Positions 23,416 to 32,747 of a stretch of DNA of 35,533 nucleotides are shown piece by piece (position 1 is the stretch's first letter; every line of letters begins with the position of its first letter). The position numbers and the translations under genes are program-made. A model generated the notes under the pieces. It made no database searches and was not told the DNA's origin. It worked only from the letters and a program-made list of their open reading frames with translations. The stretch covers positions 1-35,533 of the forward strand of contig KN886343.1 of assembly GCA_000934455.1 (NCBI GenBank), written 5' to 3'. Origin of the DNA: Apostichopus parvimensis (lineage: Eukaryota > Echinodermata > Holothuroidea > Aspidochirotida > Stichopodidae).

Positions 23416-24244
23416 CTAGTAAATAGTGACAAAGAAGGGAAACATATGATTAGAAACACAACCAAAGTAAATATTTCAATGTGATATCAAATGCTGAAAT
23501 GGTTTGGTACAAAGCTTGTGAGTAAAATGTTTGGATGATTGGAGCAAAGATACACTGTTTCTGTTGATGCAGACATGAGAGGTTACAAATAGCTGAGATG
23601 TCAAATATTGTACATTGTGCTAATTATCCTGATTGCAAAACACACACCTTTAAGTTTCCTTCACAGAATGTTAAAGAAAACAAAGTAAACTGCCAAATTT
23701 TCCTTCACATTAAATATTTTCAAAATAAAAAATAAAATACGTTCAGTTTGAACTGAAAATACACAATCACTTTTATAAAACCATCAGGAGAAAACATAAA
23801 GCATGACAAAGATTATGTAAAATATGTTACAGAAGAATGATAAAATTATGTCGTCAGTACATACTTCTTGTGTTACCTATCCAGCTTCTAGTACTTGGCC
23901 TAACTACACCACCAGATTGAAAAACAGCTTGAGTTGGCTAAGACCCAGGCTTTACTTAAATTATCTAAAATTATTCTACGTAAGACAGTAGCATATGCAG
24001 TAGTAACACACCCTACCAAAGAGTGGTTAACTGTGTATGGCCTGCATTGTTGATTGTCCTGGGCCTAATGTTGAAGTTAATCATAAATAAATGTGTGATG
24101 ATAAATGAGGACAAACAGCACAAGTAATATTCAACATGTTCCTTTTCAACTGAAAATACCATAAATTTTTAACATCAGAAGAGAACATAAAGCAAGATGA
24201 AGATGATGTAAGATATGATAAAATTTTACAATGTCAGTACATAC
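23416..24244 (-). other. Intron between the two upstream EGF exons
   Basis: About 0.8 kb. The part at 23751-23871 is a diverged copy of the sequence around the 24245 donor (see that entry). Nothing else was recognised. Confidence 0.7.
23751..23871 (-). repeat. Duplicated donor-side flank of the 24245-24349 EGF exon
   Basis: Diverged direct repeat of 24148-24251. Shared stretches are aactgaaaatac, gaacataaagca-like, gataaaatt and cagtacatacttcttgt in the same order. The last stretch includes the donor (minus ACAAGAA|GTATGTACTG) and the final bases of the EGF exon. Homology stops a few bases into the exon, so the exon body was lost or never copied. Confidence 0.7.
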
Positions 24245-24349
24245 TTCTTGTACAAAATGGCTGAACGAATCCTGGTGGACAAAGGCACATGTCTGGAAGC
24301 CCAGGCATACAAGTACCTCGATTGAAGCAAGGATAGTTACTGCAGTCCA
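24245..24349 (-). CDS. EGF-like domain exon (5'-most visible exon)
   Basis: Minus-strand exon of 105 bp, phase 1-1, with acceptor gtttttccag and donor AGAA|GTATGT. It encodes VDCSNYPCFNRGTC, then MPGLPDMCLCPPGF, and ends VQPFCTR. The six cysteines are in classical EGF spacing and the fifth-to-sixth loop has the usual C-x-P-G-F turn. There is no D-x-D-E start or hydroxylation motif, so calcium binding is not expected. It is the most upstream exon that I can support. Earlier exons, including any signal peptide, must lie upstream within 24.4-34.5 kb or beyond. An open frame with an in-frame Met runs through it but starts inside the acceptor region, so that Met is not a true start. Confidence 0.9.
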
Positions 24350-25320
24350 CTGGAAAAACAATATTATTCAGTAAAATTACAATCAGGTCAAGACACATTC
24401 ATGATAGCTGGTTTATGTGACAACATAAGATCTTATCTTTTAATGGAATTAGAAACAGATTGACCAACTCTCTGACAATTTCTCTGAAACTTGGGTGGGC
24501 TTGATACAATATATAAATAAATACACATAGTGTATAGGGATTAATTGACACTTCGGTGACCTGCTAAGCTGTTGTGAAATGTAGTTCACATTTAAGGACT
24601 GATGTACTCTACAGTACAATAAAGGGAAATAAAAGATCAACATTCCTACATAGGTATTGTCCATCTGTGTTACAGTATGTTAAATAGCCTAGCACAAGTA
24701 GACCCTTTAAACTAACAACCCAAATTGTAGACTATATATTTTATGGTTGAACTTATATTGCACAGGCTGAAGTAAAGAGGCTTTTGAAAGCCTTGAGGCT
24801 GCACTTTGCTGACCCGTGGTACAGTCCATTATATCTACTGCTGTATGTGGTAAGTTTTCCATCCATTTGTAGAACTTTATAGATTGGTTGATGTTTTCAA
24901 TATTTGACCTCCTAATTGATTTAAGAGTGCTTTTAATGTGAAAGTGTATTACTAGTCCTTACACAATTTGTGTTTAATACATTAGGCCTGTTAGTACTTA
25001 CCATAATAAAGCAAACGTTCATATAAACGAAGGATTTGATGTTTATTTTAATCTAAGGAATTTCTGGCGTCACTTGCAATTACAAATCATTAAGGGACCA
25101 TGACCATGCTGGGTTCAAAGATACTGTATGTCTCATGCATCACAGCTTAGTGTAGATTACTAGATTCCGAGGCTTAACATATCTAGGAATGTTTACACAT
25201 AGTCACTTCGTGGAATGGAGATGAAGTTATTTTATCAGCATAGTAATTTATGTAAACCTTGGCAATATTTGTCATCTCATACTAGGTGATACTGTAACAC
25301 ACCTACCAATTTCATGTTGA
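24350..25320. other. Unassigned AT-rich stretch
   Basis: No exon supported. A minus-strand donor-like site (TATG|GTAAGT) lies at 25002-25001, but the sequence before it gives only a few open codons and no signal peptide, so I did not call an exon. Confidence 0.5.
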
Positions 25321-25641
25321 TGCCCAAATGTATGCACCAGCTATTAACCAACAATTACATTCCAGGTTTGGATATAATCTGATTTAAGGTTGTGGAGTTA
25401 TTGCAGTTTGAAAAATTTGGTCCCTCCTAAAGAGGGCCCTAATAAAATTTTGCACCTACATGGTCCCAAAAATATTTGGCCCAGACAATGTGGCTCAAAG
25501 ATATATTTGCCCCCCAAAATTGAGCCCCAAAAGTGTGGGCCCAATGGTCCCAAAAATATTGGGCTAAAAGAATGTTTCCCAAAATGCATTTTAGGTGGAA
25601 AGAAAATCTGGGCCCATCTTGCCAAAATTGGGCCTCAAATT
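25321..25641 (+). repeat. ggccc-rich dispersed repeat, copy 1
   Basis: Contains accagctattaaccaacaa, ttaaggttgtggagttattgca and then many ggtcccaaaaatat/gggccc words. Matching phrases occur in the same order at 28390-28790. A 100-codon open frame runs through it, but its composition is dictated by the repeat, so I do not treat it as a gene. Confidence 0.8.
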
Positions 25642-25750
25642 TGTGAGTCCCTGTTGCTTACTTATACCAGCTATTTGGTTGGGAAGTGTTAGGATACAAT
25701 AAATATTTTGTATTGTTTTTCAATGAGCCACAAATTTTTAAGTATTAATT

Positions 25751-26301
25751 TTGTCTTATTGGCTTTTCGAAGAACTTTCCCGAAATCATCCCATACTTTC
25801 TACAACTTTCACTGCACTATACGGTATATTAGTGAATAACTACTGTGGAGATGGAAGAAACAACCAGAATGTGTGTTTATATTTATATAATCGTTCAACA
25901 GGAGTATGCCAGAAAAATCTGAACAAAGCTCAACTCGTATACATTCTTGGATCTTTAACTGAAGCAAGAGAGAGATTAACATCACCTCCAGAATACCTTA
26001 TTGTTGCTTTCCTATACTCAGAGGTCTTGTATATTACGATAGCCAATTTGTTCCGTTGTCATAATATTAAACTGCGGCCTAGTTGTTCAGCCTAAGCCTG
26101 ATATCTCAGTCCTGCTTTGCAGTGTTAAAAGACACTACACCTATTCATATATTCAATGACTAGTTGGACACGCTGATTGTGGTTCGCCAGCATCTGTTGG
26201 AACAGAAGTTAACATTCGTTGAAACTCATCTCACAAGGATCTCCAGTCTTTGTAAGGAGCTACCGGAAGATCTGCAGACCAATCCCTACGCTGGTACTTA
26301 G
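25751..26301 (+). pseudogene. Coding-like remnant of unknown origin
   Basis: Two plus-strand open stretches in different frames look more protein-like than their surroundings. The first, 25751-26098, includes NLNKAQLVYILGSLTEARER and PPEYLIVAFLYSEVLYITIA. It has no ATG start (it opens at a TTG after a stop-free run). The second, 26164-26301, reads LIVVRQHLLEQKLTFVETHL followed by TRISSLCKELPEDL and then a stop, a plausible amphipathic helical tail. No known domain was recognised. They may be exons of an unknown gene, a frameshifted pseudogene, or part of a retroelement whose LTR-like promoter follows at 26.4-27.0 kb. Confidence 0.3.
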
Positions 26302-26480
26302 TGTCATGAAATAGTAATACTAACTCTTTAATGTTACCGAAAAACTCCATCGAGACATCGTACAGGCCCTTTATATATTTATCTAGGTCAAGGAATCAGT
26401 TTTCCCACGAGAAGTTTTAACTATCTTATTGAATCTTGTTACAGGGCCTTTTCCCAAAATAAGATTCCATTGTATCTGTA

Positions 26481-26498
26481 GAACATTCGAGAAGGTTC
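26481..26498. promoter_or_regulatory. Perfect four-unit heat-shock element
   Basis: The sequence GAAcaTTCgaGAAggTTC consists of four alternating inverted nGAAn pentamers without a mismatch, the binding site for trimeric heat-shock factor. A further GAAgtTTC pair lies at 26514-26521. It sits about 170-190 bp upstream of a TATA box, the usual arrangement of heat-inducible promoters. Sequence match is direct; activity is inferred. Confidence 0.7.
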
Positions 26499-26553
26499 TT
26501 CTCACGTGGTATGGAAGTTTCCATAAGAAAGGGGTGGACTTCCAAACTCCCAA

Positions 26554-26560
26554 CCAATCA
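26554..26560 (+). promoter_or_regulatory. CCAAT box
   Basis: CCAATCA within caaccaatcagggc, about 110 bp upstream of the TATA box. This is a common NF-Y site position. Confidence 0.5.
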
Positions 26561-26670
26561 GGGCAGATCAGTGCTTTCTAGACTAAATTTTATATCGTTA
26601 AGTTAATGTAGGATGAGCAGTTCATTGGCTGCCTTCTGATTGTGCGCAAGGGGATTTTATAGAAGTAAGG

Positions 26671-26703
26671 TATAAAAGGCGGCATGCTCCCGCATGTTCT
26701 GCA
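26671..26703 (+). promoter_or_regulatory. TATA box and initiator-like core promoter
   Basis: TATAAAAGGC at 26671-26680 is a near-ideal TATA box. An initiator-like ctgcActcc places a start at about 26703, 32 bp downstream. The following transcript would contain imperfect acttcgtc repeats (about 26728-26753). The first ATG in good reach (26932, ATGGCATCAAGATAA) is followed by a stop after four codons. So no protein is encoded directly downstream. Confidence 0.6.
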
Positions 26704-27245
26704 CTCCGTCACAAGTTTGTTACTTCGTCAACTTCGTCGTCACTTCGTCACCATTTCATCACTCTTTCAAATTGCGTAATTGACGGAGTCAAATCAAATC
26801 ATTGTAATTTTATTTGTGAGAGAATCGACAGAGAAGAAATTATACCGAATCACTAAATCAATCCGGTCTTGTCAACTTGTTTTCTTTTCTGAGAACTCAT
26901 TGTTTTCCTTGTCTCCTGAAGAAGCATAAATATGGCATCAAGATAACCCCAGTACCTTTCTATTGCGAGTCCCGATACAATATCATATGTCGGAGGAGCC
27001 GGGCTCGGCACTATATTACATTAGTAAGGTACTTTTAATATATCACATATCCTGTACCTAAGCTTATGAACTGCTATAATTAATTACAACAATTGATTTT
27101 ACCTTCACATTTAGAATTGACCAGATTGGCAAAAAAAGGTGATTGAATGAGAATTATATTTGATTGAAACATATAACGATGCTATCTTTCCATATATTGT
27201 CTACCTGGGTACGTAACTTGCATGCTTTTTCTGTTGCCATTCCAT

Positions 27246-27320
27246 TACAAGAGTTATTGCAATGTAAACAATGTGAGACCAAAATGGTCCCAAAATCCAT
27301 TTGAGGTGGACTGGAAACTA
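27246..27320 (+). repeat. ggccc-type repeat, degenerate fragment
   Basis: Shares agttattgcaatgtaaa, ggtcccaaaatccat and gaggtgga phrases, in order, with 28390-28790. Confidence 0.5.
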
Positions 27321-27586
27321 GGGCAGCAATGCTGTAGTGGCACAACCACATAATCTGTTATTAAAGGAAAACCAATTCAGTTGAGGACTGCCATGAGTCG
27401 GTAGAACAGTGTTGTATGTATGCACTGTTTAATTAACTTAACTATGCATACAGCTCCATGGCCAATGCACATGGTAAAGAACTGGTAGCTGAACAATACA
27501 AGGGAATCAGGTTACACTGACTAGCAAATTCTGCCATGAGAGTAGTTCTAGCAAATTACTCATTGAATTGAGGATAAATAGGGTGA

Positions 27587-27958
27587 TTTCCCACTTGATC
27601 TCGAGCAGTTGATCAGAACCACTCTTAATCACAACTTCTGTGTGGGAACGCTCCCTGGGTCAACATCAGATCTCTAGATGTTGATCCACCAACAGGGGTA
27701 AAACAGATCTCGAGCAGTTGATCAAAATGCTATGTGTGAAAGCTCTGTGGATCAAGGTGACCCGAGATCACGGTGACCTATGACGAACTGTGCGCATTGC
27801 AAGTAGGGCTAGTTGTCATGACAATTGATTTGTGTGCCATCACCTACTGCCTGTCAGTTGATCACCTGCTGTGAATAAAGAGGGATAACTCTTGACCTCG
27901 AGCGGTAGATCAGATCCAGATCTAATCAACTGCTCGTGTTCAAGGACCAAGTGGGAAA
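27587..27958. mobile_element. Inverted-terminal-repeat MITE-like element, 372 bp
   Basis: Starts TTTCCCACTTGATC and ends with the inverse (gaccaagtgggaaa). The termini match exactly for 11 bases. After a short indel they match again through cGAGCAGTTGAT. An extra internal direct copy of gatctcgagcagttgatca occurs near 27709. The interior has many gatc and ctcgag words. No clear target-site duplication was found, so the superfamily is open. No coding capacity. Confidence 0.7.
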
Positions 27959-28389
27959 GCAGTAAGAGTGCTACACCTTCAGGACAATTGACACACACAT
28001 GAGTAAGTACCTACAGTAATAGGTATTAGGAAGGATCTGCCTTCTGATGTGCAATGACTTATGACTTACTGTTGTTCTGCACCCTGAAAAGCTTTCTCCA
28101 TCCAGATAAAGCTCACTACCATATCCTATATCCACATTATCAAAGGAGTGAGAGCTCTAAAAAGAATGCTAAGACACTGAAAAATGATGAAAATTGTCAA
28201 AAATTACCACTTCCCTTTATCCAGTCATCTTTTCATTAACTAGCTGTATTGCCATTCCAATATGGCATCTTCATTGCAGAAATCAGCCAGCAATTGTAGA
28301 AGTAGGCATTTTAAAAGAAGGCAGCCATTTTTCCCAGCTACAGTATCACATAAGCTCTACCCACATTAAGAGGGTTGAGCTAATAAAAT
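27959..28389. other. Unassigned stretch
   Basis: Short open frames only, with no domain or splice support. Confidence 0.4.
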
Positions 28390-28790
28390 CTGTGCCCACC
28401 CGGCCCCAAAAAAAGGACCCAGAATTTTTGGGGCCAAGATGTTCCAAAAATATTTAGGCCTAAATGTACCAGACAAACAATTATATACCAAGTTTGACTA
28501 CAAACCTGCTTACGGTTGTGGAGTTCTTGCTATGTAAAGAAAATGTGGGCCCCACAAATTTAGGCCCAAAGAATGTGTCCCAAAATGCATGTGAGGTGGA
28601 AAAGAAATTGGGTCCACCCAGCCAAAACTGGGCCCGGAAATATTTTGTGCCTGTATGGTCCCAAATAAATTAGACCTACAGTACATGTACCAGAGCTATT
28701 AACCAACAACTGTATGCAAAGTTTGTTTACAATCTGACTTAAGGTTGTGGAGTTATTGCAATGTAAAGATTTTTACATTTGACCCCATAA
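28390..28790 (+). repeat. ggccc-rich repeat, ~221-bp period, copy 2
   Basis: Two successive units start at taccaga near 28467 and 28688 and share accaac/acaaac...caaagtttg...acaa-ctg-ctta-ggttgtggagtt-ttgc-atgtaaag, with ggcccaaa blocks between. It is homologous to 25321-25641 and 27246-27320. Unit ends are diverged. Confidence 0.8.
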
Positions 28791-28799
28791 CCTCATTAA

Positions 28800-30600
28800 T
28801 ATTCGAGTCCACACCAAAACGAAGGGCACACCTTCTCACTATAAAAGCATTGGGGAAAAACATTGCATGTCATCATTTGAAAGTGACTTTAGGATATATG
28901 TGGTAAATAAAAATATGCAGCCTTGTTACTTAAATCAGTTCACGGGTTGTTTACAGTATTACCATATATGTGACTGCAGGCCTGCATAGCCTATATACTG
29001 TACATAAAAACCTTGGGTGTAAGTATGCCTCTATAGTATAGGCCAAGTTGGGTTTTGGTTTAATTTGTTATGAACCAGTATCTGGGGACCGACCAAAATG
29101 GAAATTGGTACCAGATGGGAGCAAATTTATGGACCTTTCCTCTCACTAGATATTTCCTGGAATACAACCAAAAATAACTTTCAACGGCCTGGGCTACAAC
29201 CCACAACCTCCCAGATGCTAGGTTTCATTGCTTCTAACATCACTGTATCCACTGGTTTCAATGACCCCCTTTGAGAATGCACCGGAGGGGGGGGGGCAGG
29301 ATCCTGTTTTTTCCTGGAGAGGTAATAACTTAGCTGACCCAAGACACATCCACATTGAGAACACAAAGTGGATCAACCGGAAACAAATGAGCATTATGCA
29401 ATGACAATATCATCACAATGAATATTTACAGTTCATAGTGAGGGATTAGTCTTGTTCGTGCATTGTCAAACCACACACTCACGATGTGATATTGTGTGCA
29501 GCATAACTAAGTTTCGCCATTTTATGGTAGGGAAGACAGCAGCCATTGCAATAACGAAAATGGGAACAGTAAAACCACAATATTTGTTTTTGTTGTAAGA
29601 GTGTGCATTTTTTCAAGCAGGGTTGTAATTGAGTGGTGCAGCACATGATATTGGGCACCCATGTTTAGTGGTGTCATTTGTGTATTCGTTATTGTGTAGT
29701 TTATGAATGAAGAATGTGCTGATTGCAATCCTTTAGAATTCCCCACAGTTTAGTAACTAGTGTAAGTTTGTTGATCATGTTCATGGGCTAAGGTTGCTTC
29801 GGAATGGTACTGTAGCCATACAAATTGATGAGGGGGAGGGGGGTGCATATGTCCCCATAAGCACATTTCTGCAAATTGCATATGATGTATTATGTTAACA
29901 CTTACTACAGATTACAGTATGTGTAGATTCCTTATAAGCAAACTTAATACAAAATTTGCTTCAAGAATATCCATATAAGAGAGCACAGCCTAACTGTGTG
30001 TGCTTTCTGAGCACTTATCAACATCAACTTATTGGCTGCACAATGTACTAATTTAACACCAACTTTGATGGATTACTGAGTGGAATGTATCTCCAAGAGC
30101 TTCTTAAAACAGCTAGACATGATTTAAGTGAATTTACTTAAAACAGTTCAAAAGCTATAATCTTCCTAGGATCATTGATTCAGGTTGGCAGAAATTAACC
30201 CACAGAGAAGGGGCTATGTGCGGGCAACTGGACATTTTTACAGGGTGAGATAAATGTAAGTGTGGTTGCACAGCAATAAATATAGTAAGCTTACATGTGG
30301 GTGGGCCTACACTCATATCAAAGACCAGTAGGCCTACAGTACAAATAGAAGTAGAGTTCTAAATTGTCCGCAGAATATTCCGCAAATATCAAACTGAGAT
30401 TACTCTCAATCTTTACATGAGAAATGCAGGACATTCATGCAACTGCAGAGAGGTAACGTCAGCTGGTAGACATGTCTCTGAATAGCCAGATATACTTTCT
30501 GGTCTAATCTAATCTGGCCACATCTGGTCACCCTTGACCAACAGAGTACTGTGTGTAGCACAGGGCCAGGCTTCATGGACAAACAAGTTATAATGTCCTA
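28800..30600. other. Unassigned stretch
   Basis: No exon supported. It contains a G-run at 29286-29297 and possible SINE traces (29185-29265). Reading frames are short and without domains. Confidence 0.4.
29185..29265 (-). repeat. Possible tRNA-derived SINE remnant
   Basis: On the minus strand the phrase tagcatctgggaggttgtgg, followed by gttgtagccc, resembles the anticodon-to-T-arm part of a tRNA-like SINE head, with a degenerate B box (GGTTGTAGCCC versus GGTTCGANNCC). The A box is not convincing. Low confidence. Confidence 0.25.
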
Positions 30601-30651
30601 CATTTGTGTGGTAGACTCTAGTGTTGCACTGGTAATTGTAAGCTATACTGG

Positions 30652-30684
30652 TATGCCGCCGATATTTGCAATATCAGCGGCATA
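30652..30684. repeat. 15-bp-stem hairpin, 3-base loop
   Basis: TATGCCGCCGATATT and its inverse AATATCAGCGGCATA are separated by TGC, with one C/A mismatch. The sequence before it (gtgttgcactgg) and after it (ggtatcgata) recalls the termini of some hAT elements. No opposite end was found. Confidence 0.55.
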
Positions 30685-31022
30685 TAGGTATCGATAAAAT
30701 TTAGCCTCACTGCTGATAAGGGTGAACCACTATGGCCGCTGTAATACGAGTGAACAAGTTGCCCTTTCAAATATTGGCAAGAATCCAAGAAACGTTTTGT
30801 ACAATCAAAAGTTGTAAACATGGCATATTCAGACCTATGAACAATGCACTGCGGGCAAACACCATGGAAGAAGTAACGTATGTGACTATCACACTAACTT
30901 GCACCTCTAGGGCTTTTGAGGATTCGCCGAGAATGAAATCTGATACGCTTGGAAACCCCTTACTAAATCATTTAAAAAAATTGCACATCTTTTTTAAAAG
31001 CGGCAAAAAGTATCATGGATGA

Positions 31023-31655
31023 AGTTTGTTAAACCATCAATGCATAAAAAGATTCTATATGGAGAATCAAGTTTGTGTATCACAATTTTATGCCGGTTGC
31101 TTTACGAAATATGTCAAACATGAAGCGCTTGCTAATTTTGGCTAGGCCTAATTGTAGTATAGCCGGCAAATGGTAGGATATAATTTGTTATGGAAAGTAA
31201 AATTGAAGAAAGTGTTTTCGTTTTGGTTCTGGTAAACTCAATATCATCTTTTAACATTTTTGCTTAGAAATTTGTGGCTCCATTTGATGGCAGTTTGTAT
31301 AACACTTGCAGCCTAAGTGCATGAACATAGTAGTTGGTCACACAACAGAATTGTAACAGGAAGGATAACACGTACAATTGATAGTGAAAACCTTACGCTA
31401 GCAAACATGTTTCATGCGATATCAACTTGGTGTGAAATATGATCATTTCAGTTTAAAAGAGGCTATAGACTAACATCAGTGTTGTAAAATATGCACATAT
31501 TTTGTTTTACTAATTTACTAATGGGATTCAAAAAAATGAGAGCCTTACAAGATGCATGGTTACTGTTTGTGAGATTTGCAAACGATTTGCAAATAAAAAT
31601 AATAATATTACTACAGCCGATTAGAATTTTGATACTTTACGTTTTAATGCAGTAT
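31023..31655. other. Unassigned stretch
   Basis: AT-rich with short frames only; I see no gene or element boundary here. Confidence 0.4.
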
Positions 31656-32154
31656 AGTCAGTATTGCAAAGTTCGGAACACTGCAAAGTTCGGACACCCC
31701 TAAGAAATACACGATTTCACCATGACAACCTACAGGAAGAGCCAAATTTCACCAAAAAGTACAAAGCTATAGTTATTTTCTCTCCAAAATGACCCGTGCG
31801 CAAGTAAGTACTTAAATTTGTCAATAAAATGATGGAGATATATGAAGTCTGGTCTGTTATAATTACTGAAAGAGCAACTACGCCACCAATTTTATCACCA
31901 GCGCCACACTGGGGACCGAGTGTCCGAACTTCGCAATACTCTAGCAAAGAAATACCAGTTCCACAATCACAAAGAATCTTCTTGGAATACAACGTGAAAA
32001 CAGTTTGCAGGAAAGAAAGTTTGGCCGTGTATCGTAATATAACACACTTCTCCCACCATATCAAGTATATTTTCAGGTGATTTATACCAGAAGATATAGT
32101 TTTGGGGTGTTTTAAGGCTTAGGTGTCCGAACTTCAAAGTGTCCATGCTACTTA
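31656..32154. mobile_element. 499-bp element with inverted ttcggacacc ends, copy A
   Basis: Left end ACACTGCAAAGTTCGGACAC and right end, read inversely, ACACTTTGAAGTTCGGACAC form terminal inverted repeats. A second left motif (TATTGCAAAGTTCGGA) has an inverted partner inside the element (31922-31942, inverse GAGTATTGCGAAGTTCGGAC). Open frames on both strands are present but show no domain and differ in length between the copies, so I treat the element as non-coding. The second copy follows 92 bp later. The superfamily is unknown. Confidence 0.75.
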
Positions 32155-32246
32155 AAATGCGATTTGATCTTCGTACTGGCTGTTTTAAAGCATTAGTATC
32201 GATATCGTTCAAAATTGATATTGGTGATATCAGCACGCACTAGTTT

Positions 32247-32747
32247 AGTCAGTATTGCTAATTTCGGAACACTGCCAATTTCGGACACCCCTAAGAAATG
32301 CACGATTTCACCATGACAACCTACAGGAAGAGCCAAATTTCACCAAAAAGTACAAAGCTATAGTTATTTTCTCTCCAAAATGACCCGTGCGCAAGTAAGT
32401 ACTTAAATTTGTCAATAAAATGATGGAGATATATGAAGTCTGGTCTGTTATAATTACTGAAAGAGCAACTGCGCCACCAATTTTATCACCAGCGCCACAC
32501 TGCGGGACTGTGTGTCCGAAAATTAGCAATACTCTAGCAAAGAAATACCAGTTCCACAATCACGAAGAATCTTCTTGGAATACAACGTGAAAACAGTTTG
32601 CAGGAAAGAAAGTTTGGCCGTGTATCTTAATATAACACACTTCTCCCACCATATCAAGTATATTTTCAGGTGATTTATACCATAAGATATAGTTTTGGGG
32701 GGTTTTAAGGCTTAGGTGTCCGAAATTGTCAGTGTCCATGCTACTTA
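32247..32747. mobile_element. 501-bp element, copy B, with altered motif set
   Basis: Near-identical to copy A at an offset of about 591 bp over the whole body. The four ttcgga motifs differ. Left: TATTGCTAATTTCGGA and ACACTGCCAATTTCGGACAC. Internal (inverse): GAGTATTGCTAATTTTCGGAC. Right (inverse): ACACTGACAATTTCGGACAC. In every motif AAGTTCGG of copy A is AATTTCGG or AATTTTCGG here. Confidence 0.75.

Larger units (their letters stand above)
26436..27021 (+). mobile_element. Possible solo LTR containing the heat-shock promoter
   Basis: Speculative. The block starting TGTTACAGGG and ending ATATTACA has LTR-like size (about 585 bp), TG...CA ends, and a promoter in the right position (roughly 40 percent in). 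It lacks a coding sequence on its downstream side. I could not find a matching target-site duplication or a primer-binding site, so the limits may be wrong. It could instead be an orphan promoter of a host gene or pseudogene. Confidence 0.3.

Noticed and set aside
25001..25060. Possible signal-peptide exon ending at the 25002 donor on the minus strand
   Set aside because: The open stretch gives only about seven codons from the nearest Met, too short for a signal peptide, and there is no other support.
25390..25692. 100-codon plus-strand open frame
   Set aside because: It lies within the ggccc/ggtcccaaa repeat; the peptide (GPKN/GPKI repeats) mirrors repeat words, and the opposite strand is equally open.
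26436..27021. Confident full LTR retrotransposon
   Set aside because: No matching target duplication, primer-binding site or reverse transcriptase coding sequence was found, so only a tentative solo-LTR entry was kept.
29181..29366. 61-codon minus-strand frame with cysteines (MCSQCGCVLG)
   Set aside because: It overlaps the poly-G/C run and a possible SINE remnant, and the cysteines do not fit EGF spacing.
30732..31022. 96-codon plus-strand frame starting MAAVIRVNKL
   Set aside because: No domain, no splice sites that would extend it, and composition like the surrounding DNA; kept out as a likely chance frame.
31717..32064. 115-codon minus-strand open frame in copy A, with a shorter relative in copy B
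   Set aside because: The frame is interrupted in copy B (32308-32559) and has no recognisable domain; similarity is explained by duplication of a non-coding element.
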